This document shows, in pieces, positions 11,549 to 22,912 of a stretch of DNA of 62,000 nt. How positions within the stretch are numbered: the first letter of the stretch is position 1; each line of letters opens with the position of its first letter. A program made the position numbers and the translations under genes. Under the pieces are notes generated by a model. The model saw only the letters and a list, made by a program, of their open reading frames with translations, ran no database searches and was not told where the DNA came from. The stretch spans positions 1-62,000 of the forward strand of contig CAJNDS010002002.1 of assembly GCA_905221605.1 (NCBI GenBank). The letters are read 5' to 3'. Origin of the DNA: Symbiodinium natans. Its lineage: Eukaryota; Sar; Dinophyceae; Suessiales; Symbiodiniaceae.

Positions 11549-13727
11549 CCCCAGGCCCCAAGCCCCAAACCCCAAGCCCCAAGCCCCAAGCCCTAAACCC
11601 TAAACCTCCCTTCGGACCCCGAACCCGAAACCAACACCTTCGCCGCCCCGAGTGGCTGAAGTGACCGGAGCTCTGCTTGGGCGAGGCGGCTTTGCAAAGC
11701 CTGCTTCGGATTTAGGGTTTAGGGTCTATAGGGGTTAGGGTTTAGGGTTTAGGGTTTAGGGTTTAGGGTTTGTCCCCTCAGCACCACTACAATCAACATT
11801 CTGGACAAGGAGGCACGGAAGTTCTCTTCCGCGCACTTGCTGTCCTGGTGCTCGCGAAGCTTTGTGACTTCGTCTGCGGTAGTCAGTGCTTTTTCTTGCA
11901 GATCTCTGTGATCGATATCCAGTCTTCCCTTGAATGGAAGGTGCTTGCAGGGGTCGCTGCGTCTTCGATCTTCGCGATGTGTTCGATACTGCTGTCCCTG
12001 ATGAGCATCCGTCGGGTTGCTATAGTCACAATCAATCATATTCTTATTTCAACAAATAAATCATGTAACCCTCTGAAACATATTCCTCAAATATGATCCT
12101 CTTAAACCCGATAAGGAAATTACAAAATGTCCCAAAGGCCTACCGAGTACTTAGAAGCACCCCTAAACCCTAAACCGAAACCCTAAACCCTAAACCCTCA
12201 ACCCTGAACCTCCAAGTAACCTCCGCCGTCCGACCGAACTCACGGTAGTGGAACCAAATCTTGGGTTGACGGTTTAGAGTACCCTAAACCCTACATCCTA
12301 AACCATGCCAAACCCTAAGCGGTGGCTCTCGCAACTTATGGGCTCCTTTGCCGAAACCCTTATGCTTACGGCGCTTAAGGTTTAGGGCTCAGGAGGTTCC
12401 TAGTGGCTTTGAGTAGCTATGAAGCACAGGCTTCGTTCCTAAATATCATCTCTGAACGGGGTATATGGGCGGATATGTAGTGCCTCACCTTCCTATCAAG
12501 AATTATAAGACTACATGGAAAAGTCACGGCGATGGCGTTTGTGAAGCTTGTTCGCGGGGCTTAAGGTCTTGGGGCTTTACGGCAAAGGAGGGTAGTAGTT
12601 GGAGCGTTTCTTGGCAGAGCCCTAAATACTACAACCCGAATTTCTACCTCCTACATAGACTTCGAAACTCCAGCAGGGTAGGGCTTTCTTGGGGGTCACC
12701 CATGGTTTCATTTACCTACTATTTGGGGAGTTCTGCTCACTATTCGGGGGCTGTGGGGTTTGGGGTTGACCAGGATGGTCCACTCTAAGCCCTAAACCCT
12801 AAACCCTCAACCCTGAACCCTGAACCCTAAACCCTAAACCCTAAATAGAGTAGCGGCACCAAAGCAAAGCAAAGCCCTACGCCCGCTGGCCTGCTCCAGC
12901 CGTGCTTTCCTCGGCTGGGCGTTAAAGTCTGCGATTCCGGCCCCCTGTTCGAAATCGTAAACCCTAAGCCTAACTGTTGGGATCCCTTATACTGGTTTAG
13001 GGTTTAGGGCTTAGGGCTACAGCTAGACCCAAAGGTAAAACCTTGGAATAGAAAGTGTAACCCTTTTGGTTCAAAGGGGCTTTTTATAAAAGGGGCTTAG
13101 AAGGGAACCTGAACCCTAAAAAAGGGAGTAAGGGGCCTGCTTTGGGTCGTAGAGCCCAACCCCTCCCACACCCCTCCTCCACCACTCCCAGCTTGACCAT
13201 GCCTCTCCACCTAGAAGCACTAGTATGGTCGATTGCGCGATTGGCCTGGGAATCGACGTCTGCAAGCGCGCAGCTCCTTGAGAATTGCACCTTCGGCGGG
13301 CAATGAACTACAGCACAAAGAGGAATCCGTCAGTTGCCAGACGAACGCTTAAAGGCTATTGCCCTGTGCTCCGGCAAGGCTTTGCGCTGCTGAGTTTCGA
13401 TGTGCTGGAAGCATCTTGAGCTGAGGGTTTAGGGTGTAGGGTGTAGGGTTTAGGGTTTAGGGTTTGCGGCGTTGCTGTCAAGGCCTCCCCCAATCGACAT
13501 CCCCTTGGTCGTTCCACGTTGCTGACTCAAGCTCCTCAGAAGGGAAGCTCTGTAGTATACTGACCCCCCCCAAACCCTACTCTCATGATGGGTTTAGGGT
13601 TTAGGGTTTAGGGTTCCTTTTTGACTGGCTCCAGTGCGCCATAGAGTTGTTGCTCGAAAGAGTCGCAGTCTGATATGTTGCTCTGAACACCCAGCAGCCA
13701 TCATCAACAGCAGCAAACAAGCATTAT

Positions 13728-13868
13728 CAGGGTTCTTAAGGGACGGGATGCGGGGTAGGTACCTAGTTAACCTTAGGGTAGCTTGGGGAGCCTTAGGGAG
13801 TAGTGGGGAGTATTAGGGAACCTTGGGTTACATGCCCCCCCCTGAACCCCCTTCCCTTAAGAACCCTG
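13728..13868. mobile_element. MITE-like element with CAGGGTTCTTAAGGGA ends (141 bp)
   Basis: The left end CAGGGTTCTTAAGGGA is matched by the right end TCCCTTAAGAACCCTG, a perfect 16-bp inverted repeat. The interior holds several short GGTAG/CTTAGGG-like units. Only one copy was seen. Confidence 0.7.
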
Positions 13869-14709
13869 AAAAACCAGCGTCACATAGCCCGCCGACCCTA
13901 AGCTTGAAAAAATCAGAATGCCATAAACTTGAAGCCCTTATCAGACTGAAAAATCTAGCTCTAAACAACCAGAGCCCTAAACAACAGCGCACCTATCCTT
14001 AGAGCGCCGACCTCTGAACAGAAACGGTTCTTCAACACCTGCCTGCTAGGTTTCGAAGCAACCTGTGAACCCTAAACCCTAAACCCTATAGGTTCCCCAG
14101 CAACCTGTGAAGAGTCGGGTGTTTCAAGGGGCCTGCCAGGGAACCAATCCTCCCTAAAATGGGGAAGAAGAGGGTTGCGTGCTACCGGTGAAACCTAAAC
14201 CCTAAACCCTGAACCCTAAACCCTAAACCCTAACCCTAAACCCTAAACCCTAAACCCTATAGGTTCCCCAGCGGCTACTGGGCTTCTTCGCAGCTGCAGC
14301 ATGGCACAGCACAAGGAGGCTCAAGGTTGAAAAAGGCCCTGATAGCCACTAGGGTTTAGGGTTTAGGGTTTAGGGTTTAGGCTTTAGGCTTTAGGCTTTA
14401 GGGTTTAGGGTTTAGGGCTCCACCTTCCAGACGGCACAAAAGCCTCCCGTTTAGGGATTCCAGGGCTTCGGGCTTTTGGGCTGAGGGCGTGCCGAGGACC
14501 CCGCTACTGGTACCCTAAACCCTAAACCTAAACCCTAAACCCTAAACCCTAAACCCTGAACCCTGAACCTTAAACCCTAAACCCTAAACCCTAAACCCCA
14601 AGCTGAACTCCACAAACACGAAGCCCACTTCTGCGCAAGCGTCGAGTGCAAGCGGGCCAAGGCAAGGAGCCGCGTGAGCTCCACCACTCTTGCCTCCAGA
14701 GCCTTCAGG

Positions 14710-14817
14710 GGTTTAGGGTTTAGGGTTTAGGGTTTAGGGTTTAGGGTTTAGGGTTTAGGGTTTAGGGTTTAGGGTTTAGGGTTTAGGGTTTAGGGTTTAG
14801 GGTTTAGGGTTTAGGGT
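14710..14817 (+). repeat. Perfect TTTAGGG array of about 15 units
   Basis: The most regular telomere-type array in the window, with no variant units. Confidence 0.95.
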
Positions 14818-14932
14818 CAGAAAGGTTCGAGGCTCGGATTGTTTGGGACTTTGGAGAGTTTGGAGAGTTGGATTCGGTTGGGTTTAGGGCCACGCAAGCT
14901 CATGGTATTCTACTACAGGGAGCTATGGTCAG

Positions 14933-15102
14933 CATGATGGGTTCCCCTACTGCCCCCTCTATACTGCCCCCCCTAGGTTCACCCCATAATTAAGGCTATT
15001 TAGTAATTAAGCTTAATTCAGGTTATTTAAGGGGGGAAGGGGGGAACCTTGGGCGGGGACCTTGTGGGGGAGTATGGAGGGGGGTAGTAGGGGAACCCAT
15101 GA
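14933..15102. mobile_element. MITE-like element with ~40-bp inverted ends (about 170 bp)
   Basis: The left arm CATGATGGGTTCCCCTACTG and the right arm (reverse complement begins ATCATGGGTTCCCCTACTAC) stay similar for about 40 bp. The centre is A/T-rich (ATTAAGGCTATTTAGTAATT). Only one copy was seen; no coding capacity. Confidence 0.65.
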
Positions 15103-15297
15103 TAAAACCATACTTGGGCTGCTCATAACCCTACTTACAAGTACTCATGAACCTGCAAGGGGCTACTTTTCTGAAGTAAATCTTTAGAATATTAGCATCC
15201 CACAAAGGACACCCAATATGTACACACTCACCAATGATAGCAACATAAACCCTGTTTCATATGGTTCTACGTACGCCCTTGGCTCGGCGGAGGTTTA

Positions 15298-15354
15298 ACC
15301 CTAAACCCTAAACCCTAAACCCTAAACCCTAAACCCTAAACCCTAAACCCTAAA
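15298..15354 (-). repeat. CCCTAAA telomere-type array
   Basis: Eight perfect units. Confidence 0.9.
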
Positions 15355-15455
15355 GGCCACTCCTCTCAAAAGGCAAGCCCCGCTGTTGAGCCCTTCTTGG
15401 TAGCCCAGTGGCCATGTTAAAGCTGCCCTGCCGTTAGGGTCCAGGGTTTCGGGTT

Positions 15456-15543
15456 TAGGGTTTAGGGTATAGGGTTTAGGTTTAGGGTTTAGGGTTTTAG
15501 GGTTTAGGGTTTAGGGTTTAGGGTTTAGGGTTTAGGGTTTAGG
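15456..15543 (+). repeat. TTTAGGG telomere-type array
   Basis: About twelve units with a few single-base variants. Confidence 0.9.
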
Positions 15544-15693
15544 GGTCAAACATGTGGCATCAGGGTATCGCTGGGCTGCCAAGCCTTAGTTATGCGCGAA
15601 TATTCTGCGAACTGTAATATTCGACAATGTCTAGTGCACATGGGCCCTTCAACCCAACCCCCCCGAGCACAAAGCAACAATCCCGAAACAAAA

Positions 15694-15776
15694 CCCTAAA
15701 CCCTAAACCCTAAACCCTAAACCCTAAACCCTAAACCCTAAACCCTGAAGCCTGAAGCCTGAAGCCTGAAGCCTCT
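15694..15776 (-). repeat. CCCTAAA array followed by GAAGCCT units
   Basis: Eight CCCTAAA units, then four copies of the derived unit CCTGAAG: a second case of a local variant being amplified. Confidence 0.85.
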
Positions 15777-16231
15777 AAACCAAAACCCCCGATGCCTCGC
15801 GGTCCAAGTTTGCACTCCGCTCCCTCTCAGCCGCGGCTGCTGCGGCAGCATCCACGTTCCGGAAGTCCTCAGGCTGAGAGATCGCTGGGCTTCTTGTGCT
15901 TTCCTCCTAAACCCTAAACCCTAAACCCTAAACCCTAAACCCTAAACCCCAAACTAAACCTCAGGACCGCACATGGTGGCATGGGGTTTAGGGCTTCTAG
16001 GCTTATAGGGCTTTGTAGGGATAAGGGTGTCGTACTGCAGGTCAAACCCACAACCACAAAAGCACTCTACCCTAGACCCTAAACCCTAAACCGTAAACCC
16101 TAAAACCCAACAACACTGAACCCGAAAAACTTGAATTCCTCGACCCCTAAAACCCTCAAGCCCGTACCAAGGAGGCCTGTCAAATGAAACCAACGCCATC
16201 CCCAACGCTATTCAAGGGATGAAGACTCGTA

Positions 16232-16348
16232 CCCCTAAGGTTGTACCCTTAAAGGTTCCCCTTCATATACTCCTAACATGGCCCTCATACTACCATTTAG
16301 GATCTTCTTAAAATGGTGCCCCAAAACCCAAGGGTACAACCTTAGGGG
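16232..16348. mobile_element. MITE-like element with CCCCTAAGGTTGTACCCTT ends (117 bp)
   Basis: The right end AAGGGTACAACCTTAGGGG is the exact reverse complement of the left 19 bp. Only one copy was seen; no coding capacity. Confidence 0.75.
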
Positions 16349-16955
16349 CCCAAGGTAGAATCCTACGAGGTTTAGGGTTCTGGGGCTTTTGGGGACCCAA
16401 TCCCTGCAAGCTCATGCGTGATCCTAGGGGTATAAGTAGGGTAACTATGGGGTTGAGGGTTTAGGGTTCTTTAAGGTACTTGTATGCCAACATATGCACC
16501 CCATAAACCGTCAAGTATAGTGTCCGCCTATGGCTTATACGTTTACATGTCCCACTAGGTATCTGGACGCTGTAAGGCACTGATTCTCGGGTTCTGGTGT
16601 CCCACACACCCTACACCCTATTGACAACCCTAAACCTTCAGCCAACAGCCTCATTACTGAGCCTTAAGCTGAACAACCCTAAACCTTACATGTAAACTGT
16701 TAACCCTAACCCCTAAACCCTAACCCTACCCTAAACCCTACCCCTAAACCATGTCTGTTCCCTGAACTTGAAACCAGCTAAAACCCCTAAGCCACACAAC
16801 GCAGGCCTCAGGGATCTGGAGCAGGTCATTGACTTCCACCTGGCCACCCAGAAACAAAATCTATTCTACTTTGAACATCCCACCCTCTCTGTGTAGAGAT
16901 ACCCTGGACTTGGGCACTCTAGGGCTACTCTGGGGTTGGGCACTCCAGGGACACT

Positions 16956-17081
16956 CTACAGGGTGGGGCCCCCTAGTTATAAGTAGACCTATAAGGGCCC
17001 TAAATTGGGTTATAAGGACCCTAAGTTAGGTTATAAGTCCCTTAACTACAGTTAGTATAGTAAGGGGGCCCCACCCTGTAG
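16956..17081 (-). mobile_element. 126-bp MITE, CTACAGGGTGGGG family, copy 2 (inverted)
   Basis: Reverse complement of the 9536-9661 copy with only a few differences. The close match between two copies 7.4 kb apart points to recent mobility or local duplication. Confidence 0.75.
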
Positions 17082-17371
17082 AGATGGGCACTCCAGGGAC
17101 GCGCTGCGGCTGGGCACATTGTCCAGGGAACAATTGGGGTTGGCTCTCCAGGGACACTCTGGGGTTGGGCGCTCCAAGGAGGAGCGAGGAGTAGACCGAG
17201 GGGTTTAGGGTTTCCAGGTGTTTGGGCAGTGTAGGGTCTATACAGGAGGTTTTGGGATCTAGGGTTGTAGGAAGTTCGGGAGTCCTTTCCGACAATGTAC
17301 GGTGTAGGGTTTAGGGTCTGGCCTAAGCCCTAAACCTTGAACCCCAAACCCCAAACCCCAAACCACCCGAA

Positions 17372-17437
17372 ACCCTAAACCCTAACCCTAAACCCTAAAC
17401 CCTAAACCCTAAACCCTAAACCCTAAACCCTAAACCT
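17372..17437 (-). repeat. CCCTAAA telomere-type array
   Basis: About nine units. Confidence 0.9.
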
Positions 17438-18169
17438 CAAGCAAGAAGCCTCTTGGGGATCCTTAGTGACCAGGACGGACTCGGCCAGGCTGATGTCAGC
17501 CTTGGCTCAGCGTCTTGGCATTCTTATCGGGGTGTAGAGTAGTAGGGATGTTTAGGGTTTGTAAGGGTTTTAGGGTTGAATGACGTTTAAGGTTTAGGGT
17601 TTAAAGTTTAGGGCTTAGGATGCCTCGGGCTTTCGGGGTAGTTTAGGGTTGTTAGGGTTTACGGCTGCGGGTTGCGCTTAGAGTTACCCCCCCCCCCCCC
17701 CCCCTCCCCCCCAAGCTTGCGTCACAAGGTAATCCCAAGGCAACAGACCTCGACTGCCTCCCAAGATAGGACGCCAGCGGGTTTAGGGTTTAGGGTTTAA
17801 GGATAAGGTTCAGGGTTTAGGGCTATACAGGTGCGACCCATCAGTTTGCGGGGTCTGCTGTCAGGAACTACACCTTAGGTGCAGTCGTCAAAACGGGTGA
17901 AGTTTTTTTTTGGGTATTTTTTTTTTTTGCCTTTTTTTTTTTTTGGTCGAATTTCTTGGTTTTCTCTAGGAAAAACCCTACTTTCCTTACATTTTGGACG
18001 GATTTTCTGTCATTTCCCTTAGGTTTTCGTTGGTTTTTCATAGGGAAAAACCTATTTTTTACATTTTGGACGGATTTCCTGTAATTCCCTTAGGTTTTCC
18101 TTGGTTTTTCCTCGGGGGAAAACCCTATTTTCCTTACATTTTGGACAGATATCCTGTCATTTCCTTCGT

Positions 18170-20890
18170 TTCTTGGGCTTTGAAGCACGCTTGGTACGGC
18201 TTAAAAGAAGCTGGGGGGTTTGGAGGGGGGGCGCAGCCCCCCCACTTGCAAACACCTCTTGGGCTTTGAAGCACGCTCTGCACGGCTTCAAAAAAAAAGA
18301 GCGGGGGGGGGTTGGGGGGGGGCGCACCCCCCCCCCCATTTGCAAACACAATGCTCACACGATGCTTTTCAACTAGTTTCTTGGGCTTTGAAGCACGCTT
18401 GGTACGACTTAAAAGAAGCGGGGGGGGTTGGGGGAAAACACCTCTCCCCCCCCCCCATTTGCAAACACCCTGCTCACATGACGGGCGTCAACAAGTTTCT
18501 TGGGCTTTGAAGCACGCTCTGCACGGCTTGAAAAAAAAACGAGGTTTTCGTTGGTTTTTCCTAAGGAAACCCTCTTCTGATTACATTTTGGACGGATTTC
18601 GTCAAACGTCAAAGCGCACGTTGCTTTTCCTTAGTTTGTCCTAGGGAAAACCCTATTTGGTTCGTTTTCTTGGTTTCTATCATTCCCTCTATATTTTCAT
18701 CGGATTCATACTTTTTTTCAACTAGTTTCTCGGGCTTTGAAGCACGCTTGGTACGGCTTAAAAGAAGCGGGGGGGGGTTAAAGGGGGCGGGCGCCCCCCC
18801 CCCATTTGCAAACACCCTGCTCACATGATGGGTGTCAACAAGTTTCTTGGGCTTTGAAGCACGCTCTGCACGGCTTTAAAAACCGGGGGGGTTGGGGGGG
18901 GGGCGCAGGCCCCCCCCCCATTTGCAAACACAACGCACACACGATATTTTTGAACTAGTTTCTTGGGCTTTGAAGCACGCTTGGTACAGCTTAAAAGAAG
19001 CGGGGGGGTTGGGGGGGCTGTGTCCCCCATTTGCAAACACCCTGCTCACATGATGGGTTTCAACTACTTTCTTGCGCTTTGGCTGAAAAAAAGCGGGGGG
19101 GTTGGGGGGGGCGCAGCCCCCCCCATTTGCAATGCTCACACGATGTTTTTCAACTAGTTTCTTGGGCTTTGAAGCACGCTTGGTACGGCTTAAAAGAAGC
19201 GGGGGGGTTGGGGGGCTGTGCCCCCCATTTGCAAACACCCTGCTCACATGATGGGTTTCAACTACTTTCTTGCGCTTTGGCTGAAAAAAAGCGGGGGGGT
19301 TGGGGGGGGCGCAGCCCCCCCCATTTGCAAACACAATGCTCACACGATGTTTTTCAACTAGTTTCTTGGGCTTTGAAGCACGCTTGGTACGGCTTAAAAG
19401 AAGCGGGGGGGGTTGGGGGGGGGCGCAGCCCCCCCCCATTTGCAAACACCCTGCTCACATGATGGGTGTCAACAAGTTTCTTGGGCTTTGAAGCGCGCTC
19501 TGCACGGTTTACAAAAAGCGGGGGGGTTGGGGGGGGCGCAGCCCCCCCCATTTGCAAACACAATGCTCACACGATGCTTTTCAACTAGTTTCTTGGGCTT
19601 TGAAGCACGCTTGGTACGGCTTAAAAGAAGCGGGGGTTGGGGGGGCTGTGCCCCCCATCTGCAAACACCCTGCTCACATGATGGGTTTCAACTAGTTTCT
19701 TGGGCTTCGGCTGATAAAAAGCGGGGGGGTTGGCGGGGGCGCAGCCCCCCCCATTTGCAAACACAATGCTCACGATGTTTTTCAACTAGTTTCTTGGGCT
19801 TTGAACGGCTAAAAGAAGCGGGGGGTTGGGGGGGGGGCGCAGCCCCCCCGATTTGCAAACACCCTGCTCACATGATGGGTGTCAACAAGTTTTTTTGGCT
19901 TTGAAGCACGCTCTGCACGGCTTAAAAAAAAGCGGGGGGGTTGGGGCGCAGCCCCCCCCATTTGCAAACACAATGCACACACGATATTTTTCAACTAGTT
20001 TCTTGGGCTGTGAAGCACGCTTGGTACAGCTTAAAAGAAGCGGGGGGGTTGGGGGGGCTGTGCCCCCCATTTGCAAACACCCTGCTCACATGATGGGTTT
20101 CAACTACTTTCTTGCGCTTTGGCTGAAAAAAAGCGGGGGGGTTGGGGGGGGCGCAGCCCCCCCCCATTTGCAATGCTCACACGATGTTTTTCAACTAGTT
20201 TCTTGGGCTGCCCTTGGGCTTTGAAGCACGCTTGGTACGGCTTAAAAGAAGCGGAGGGGGTTGGGGGGGGGCGCAGCCCCCCCCCCATTTGCAAACACCC
20301 TGCTCACATGATGGGTGTCAACAAGTTTCTTGGGCTTTGAAGCGCGCTCTGCACGGCTTAAAAAAAAAAGCGGGGGGGTTGGGGGGGGCGCAGCCCCCCC
20401 CATTTGCAAACACAATGCTCACTCGATGCTTTTCAACTAGTTTCTTGGGCTTTGAAGCACGCTTGGTACGGCTTAAAAGAAGCGGCGGGGGGGTTGGGGG
20501 GGGCTGTGCCCCCCATCTGCAAACACCCTGCTCACATGATGGGTTTCAACTAGTTTCTTGGGCTTCGGCTGAAAAAAAGCGGGGGGGTTGGGGCGCAGCC
20601 CCCCCCATTTGCAATTACAATGCTCACACGATGTTTTTCAACTAGTTTCTTGGGCTTTGAACGGCTTAAAAGAAGCGGGGGGGGGTTGGGGGGTCTGCGC
20701 CCCCCATTTGCAAACACCCTGCTCACATGATGGGTGTCAACAAGTTTCTTGGGCTTTGAAGCACGCACGCTCTGCACGGCTTAAAAAAAAACAAAAAAAG
20801 CGGGGGGGTTGGGGGGGGCGCAGCCCCCCCCATTTGCAAACACAATGCTCACACGATGTTTTTCAACTAGTTTCTTGGGCTTCGAAGCAC
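18170..20890 (+). repeat. Tandem array of ~110-bp G/C-hairpin units (copy 1)
   Basis: About 23 units, alternating between two forms. Each has CTTGGGCTTTGAAGCACGCT, a linker of A-rich AAAAGAAGC, a hairpin, ATTTGCAAACAC, then a GCTCACA(C/T)GATG block and TCAACTAGTTT. The hairpin stem is 6-8 G pairing with 6-8 C around a GC/GC closing pair, with loop GCA (GGGGGGGCGCAGCCCCCCC) or TGT (GGGGGGCTGTGCCCCCC). Confidence 0.85.
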
Positions 20891-20893
20891 GCT

Positions 20894-21052
20894 TCCTTTC
20901 TGCCTTCCTTGCTTCCTTCCTTTCTTCCTTCCTTTCTTCCTTTCTTGCTTCCTTCCTTTCTTCCTTCCCTCCTTTCTTCCTTCCTTCCTTCCTTCCTTGT
21001 TTTCTTCCTTTCTTTCATCCTTCCTTCCTTCCTTTCTTTCCTTCTTTCCTTC
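20894..21052 (+). repeat. CTTC/CTTT pyrimidine tract of foldback element copy 1
   Basis: Pure pyrimidine except for scattered G; joins the last hairpin unit to the right arm. Confidence 0.9.
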
Positions 21053-21238
21053 TAAAACCTACCAGAAATAACGCTTTCCTATGAAACCACAGAGAAATTA
21101 CTGTTTTTCGTACGAAAAACCACGGAAATGCATCAAATCCTTTAAAAATGTGGAGGGAATGGTGGTTTTCTTAGGAAAAACCAAGAAAATCGACCAAAAA
21201 AAAAAAAAAAAAAAAAGACCCAAAAAAATAGGCCCTCC

Positions 21239-22660
21239 CTCCAAAAACCCGCTCTGGGGGACTTCTGTGGCCTTACGGTGCCTTACACCGTGATCCCCGA
21301 ACGCATCCCATGCCAAAACAGCTTGCCCGAACTGAAGGAGGAGGCGCGCTAGCGTGACGTAGTCACAAGGCACAAGGTCATTGACCTCTTTGTCAAATTG
21401 GGAACACGCGCACCCCAAGCTCCCCTTTTTTGGGTCCCCAAGCTCCTCCAATCGTTTCTCTAGCGTGCACCTGAGCCGCTGTTCCTCGGCACAACTCATC
21501 TGCAAGGAAGCTTATTTTTGGTTTTGCTAGCAGGCTTCTGTCGGGCTTGAGAAGAGTTGCAGCTTAAGACTTAACATGGGCCTTTCAGAGGCAGGAAGCT
21601 AGCTACGGTCCGATTCCTCCGGCCGAGCTCGGAACCTTTGACAGCATGTCGCTCAGAGCCTCACAAAGGGGGGCCCCGACAAAACTGACAAAAGAGCTGC
21701 AAGCAGAGCTGCTTGCGAGGTGCCAAAAGGGGGGCCTTGTCATCTCTCATCTGCTTCTGTAGCAAGCTGACCTCCACGTGGCTCCGCCAAGGCTTCCCCA
21801 GCTTTTTTGCCTCCACTCCGCGGCCTTGTCTTTCCAAACGTGGAGTCTTGTCTTTGTGTCTTTGCCCTCCTCCTCCGGTCGATTCCAATCGCGAGCCGAC
21901 ACAGCTTGCAAATGAGCACCGTGCAAAGTGCAAAGGTACCTCGTGGTACCTCGCAAGCCGTTTTGTCTGTCGACATTGACGGCTTGCAATGGCTTGCACA
22001 CTACCAGCCATACCGGAGAGGCTTCACGGTCCTCGAACTTGCTTCCAGTCTTGTCATTGAGGTCCTGCAACCTCGAGGCAGGGCACACTTCGAAGAGGAG
22101 GGCCATTTCCGAGTTCCGAGCTGAGCCCCTGACGCCACGATCTCCTCCTTCTGTCGGGTCACCGTGTGCTGAAGTCCAACGTTCTCGTCGTCCAGGGTCT
22201 CGCAGAACAAAATTTGGGGTTAATTTGGGTTAAACGAGATCTGGTGCTCAGCAGAAACGTGTTATTGTCTTTTCGCTTTTCGCTTGAAGATGTGGTCGCG
22301 GCTTGATTCGCATATGCCACCTTCTGAGGTAGCCTTTTGCGATGGCCACCCTAGCTTGGCGTGTGATGTGTCTGACACAGACGCAATACTGTACCCTACA
22401 CTCTTGTGCGCGAGGCCTCTAAAACCTCTCTCATCATGAGAGCATCTGCAAGCCAGAAGAGCTCAAGACGAGAAAAGAAGGAGCGCGCCTTGAGGCGCTC
22501 CTGGAGTTGCTGATTCTCCACCATCAGGTCCTTCGCGTCTGCGAACGATTGATATAACAGAAACAAGGCCTTTGCCCTGCCCTGCCCAGCCTCCAGCTCC
22601 TGTGTCTGAGAATGGTCCTGAGACCAAGGAGAACCCTCAAAAGTGCTGTTGTTTCCAGCA
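21239..22660 (-). CDS. Exon cluster of a coiled-coil protein (3' part)
   Basis: Several short minus-strand frames look coding and share a coiled-coil character. They include DLMVENQQLQERLK (about 22,493-22,535, acceptor AG before GAC, possible GC donor after AAG), ELEAGQGRAKA (about 22,570-22,605), ETLDDENVGLQHTVTRQ (about 22,140-22,200) and EEQRLRCTLEKRLEELG (about 21,430-21,500). Each sits behind an AG|G or CAG acceptor. I could not join them with certainty, and the gene they belong to is unnamed. They may be the tail of the same long gene as the exons at 25.2, 29.5 and 32-44 kb, or a separate gene. Confidence 0.4.
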
Positions 22661-22866
22661 CACACGCGAAGACAAAGGAGGCAGAATCTACAACTCTTGT
22701 AGAGGAACGGGATATGAGAATCAGAGACGATCAGAGATATTCTGTTAGAAAGCAGCAAGGCAAAGTCACGAAAGTCACACGAGGCCACGGCCAGCTGGCC
22801 CCTCCTCCCCGAGCCTGATGGAAAAATGAACTCTTGCCGGCTTTGCCACGCTTCCTACATTGCAAC

Positions 22867-22872
22867 TTCTGA

Positions 22873-22907
<35 letters not shown>
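22867..22907 (+). repeat. (GA)n microsatellite
   Basis: About twenty GA units. Confidence 0.95.

Positions 22908-22909
<2 letters not shown>

Positions 22910-22912
<3 letters not shown>

Larger units (their letters stand above)
614..17894. other. Gene-free tract of interstitial telomere-like repeats
   Basis: This tract of about 17 kb holds dozens of short TTTAGGG or CCCTAAA arrays, from two to about 27 units each, in both orientations. They are separated by 50-300 bp spacers and by small inverted-repeat elements. Open frames here are short, overlap on both strands and resemble no known family. TA-rich microsatellites lie at about 696-770 and 2628-2655, a G tract at 1925-1939 and a C tract at 17,687-17,704. 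The most likely reading is subtelomeric or telomere-derived DNA, or a satellite-like domain, beside the UBL-ankyrin gene. I see no convincing exon in it. Confidence 0.8.
17895..21238 (+). mobile_element. Large foldback-like repetitive element, copy 1
   Basis: In order: a T-rich left arm with TTGGTCGAATTTCTTGGTTT; three or so units of about 70 bp around TACATTTTGGACGGAT; about 23 G/C-hairpin units (18,170-20,890); a pyrimidine tract (20,894-21,052); and a right arm whose reverse complement (TTGGTCGATTTTCTTGGTTT) matches the left arm. Copy 2 at 29,624-32,214 has the same order. No transposase is encoded; its long open frames are artefacts of the repeat. The flanks give only a weak 6-of-9 target-site match. 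The structure recalls foldback elements (inverted arms made of tandem repeats), but the repeats here are all in one orientation. I do not recognise the family. Confidence 0.7.

Noticed and set aside
18100-20900. Long open frames rich in PPPNPP, FANGGG and KRASKPKK repeats on both strands of the hairpin arrays
   Set aside because: They arise because the ~110-bp hairpin unit lacks stops in some frames. Equivalent frames appear on both strands, have no start context or splice support, and shift with unit length.
20894-21052. Phe/Leu/Ser-rich frames as membrane proteins
   Set aside because: They are the CTTC pyrimidine tract read in different frames.
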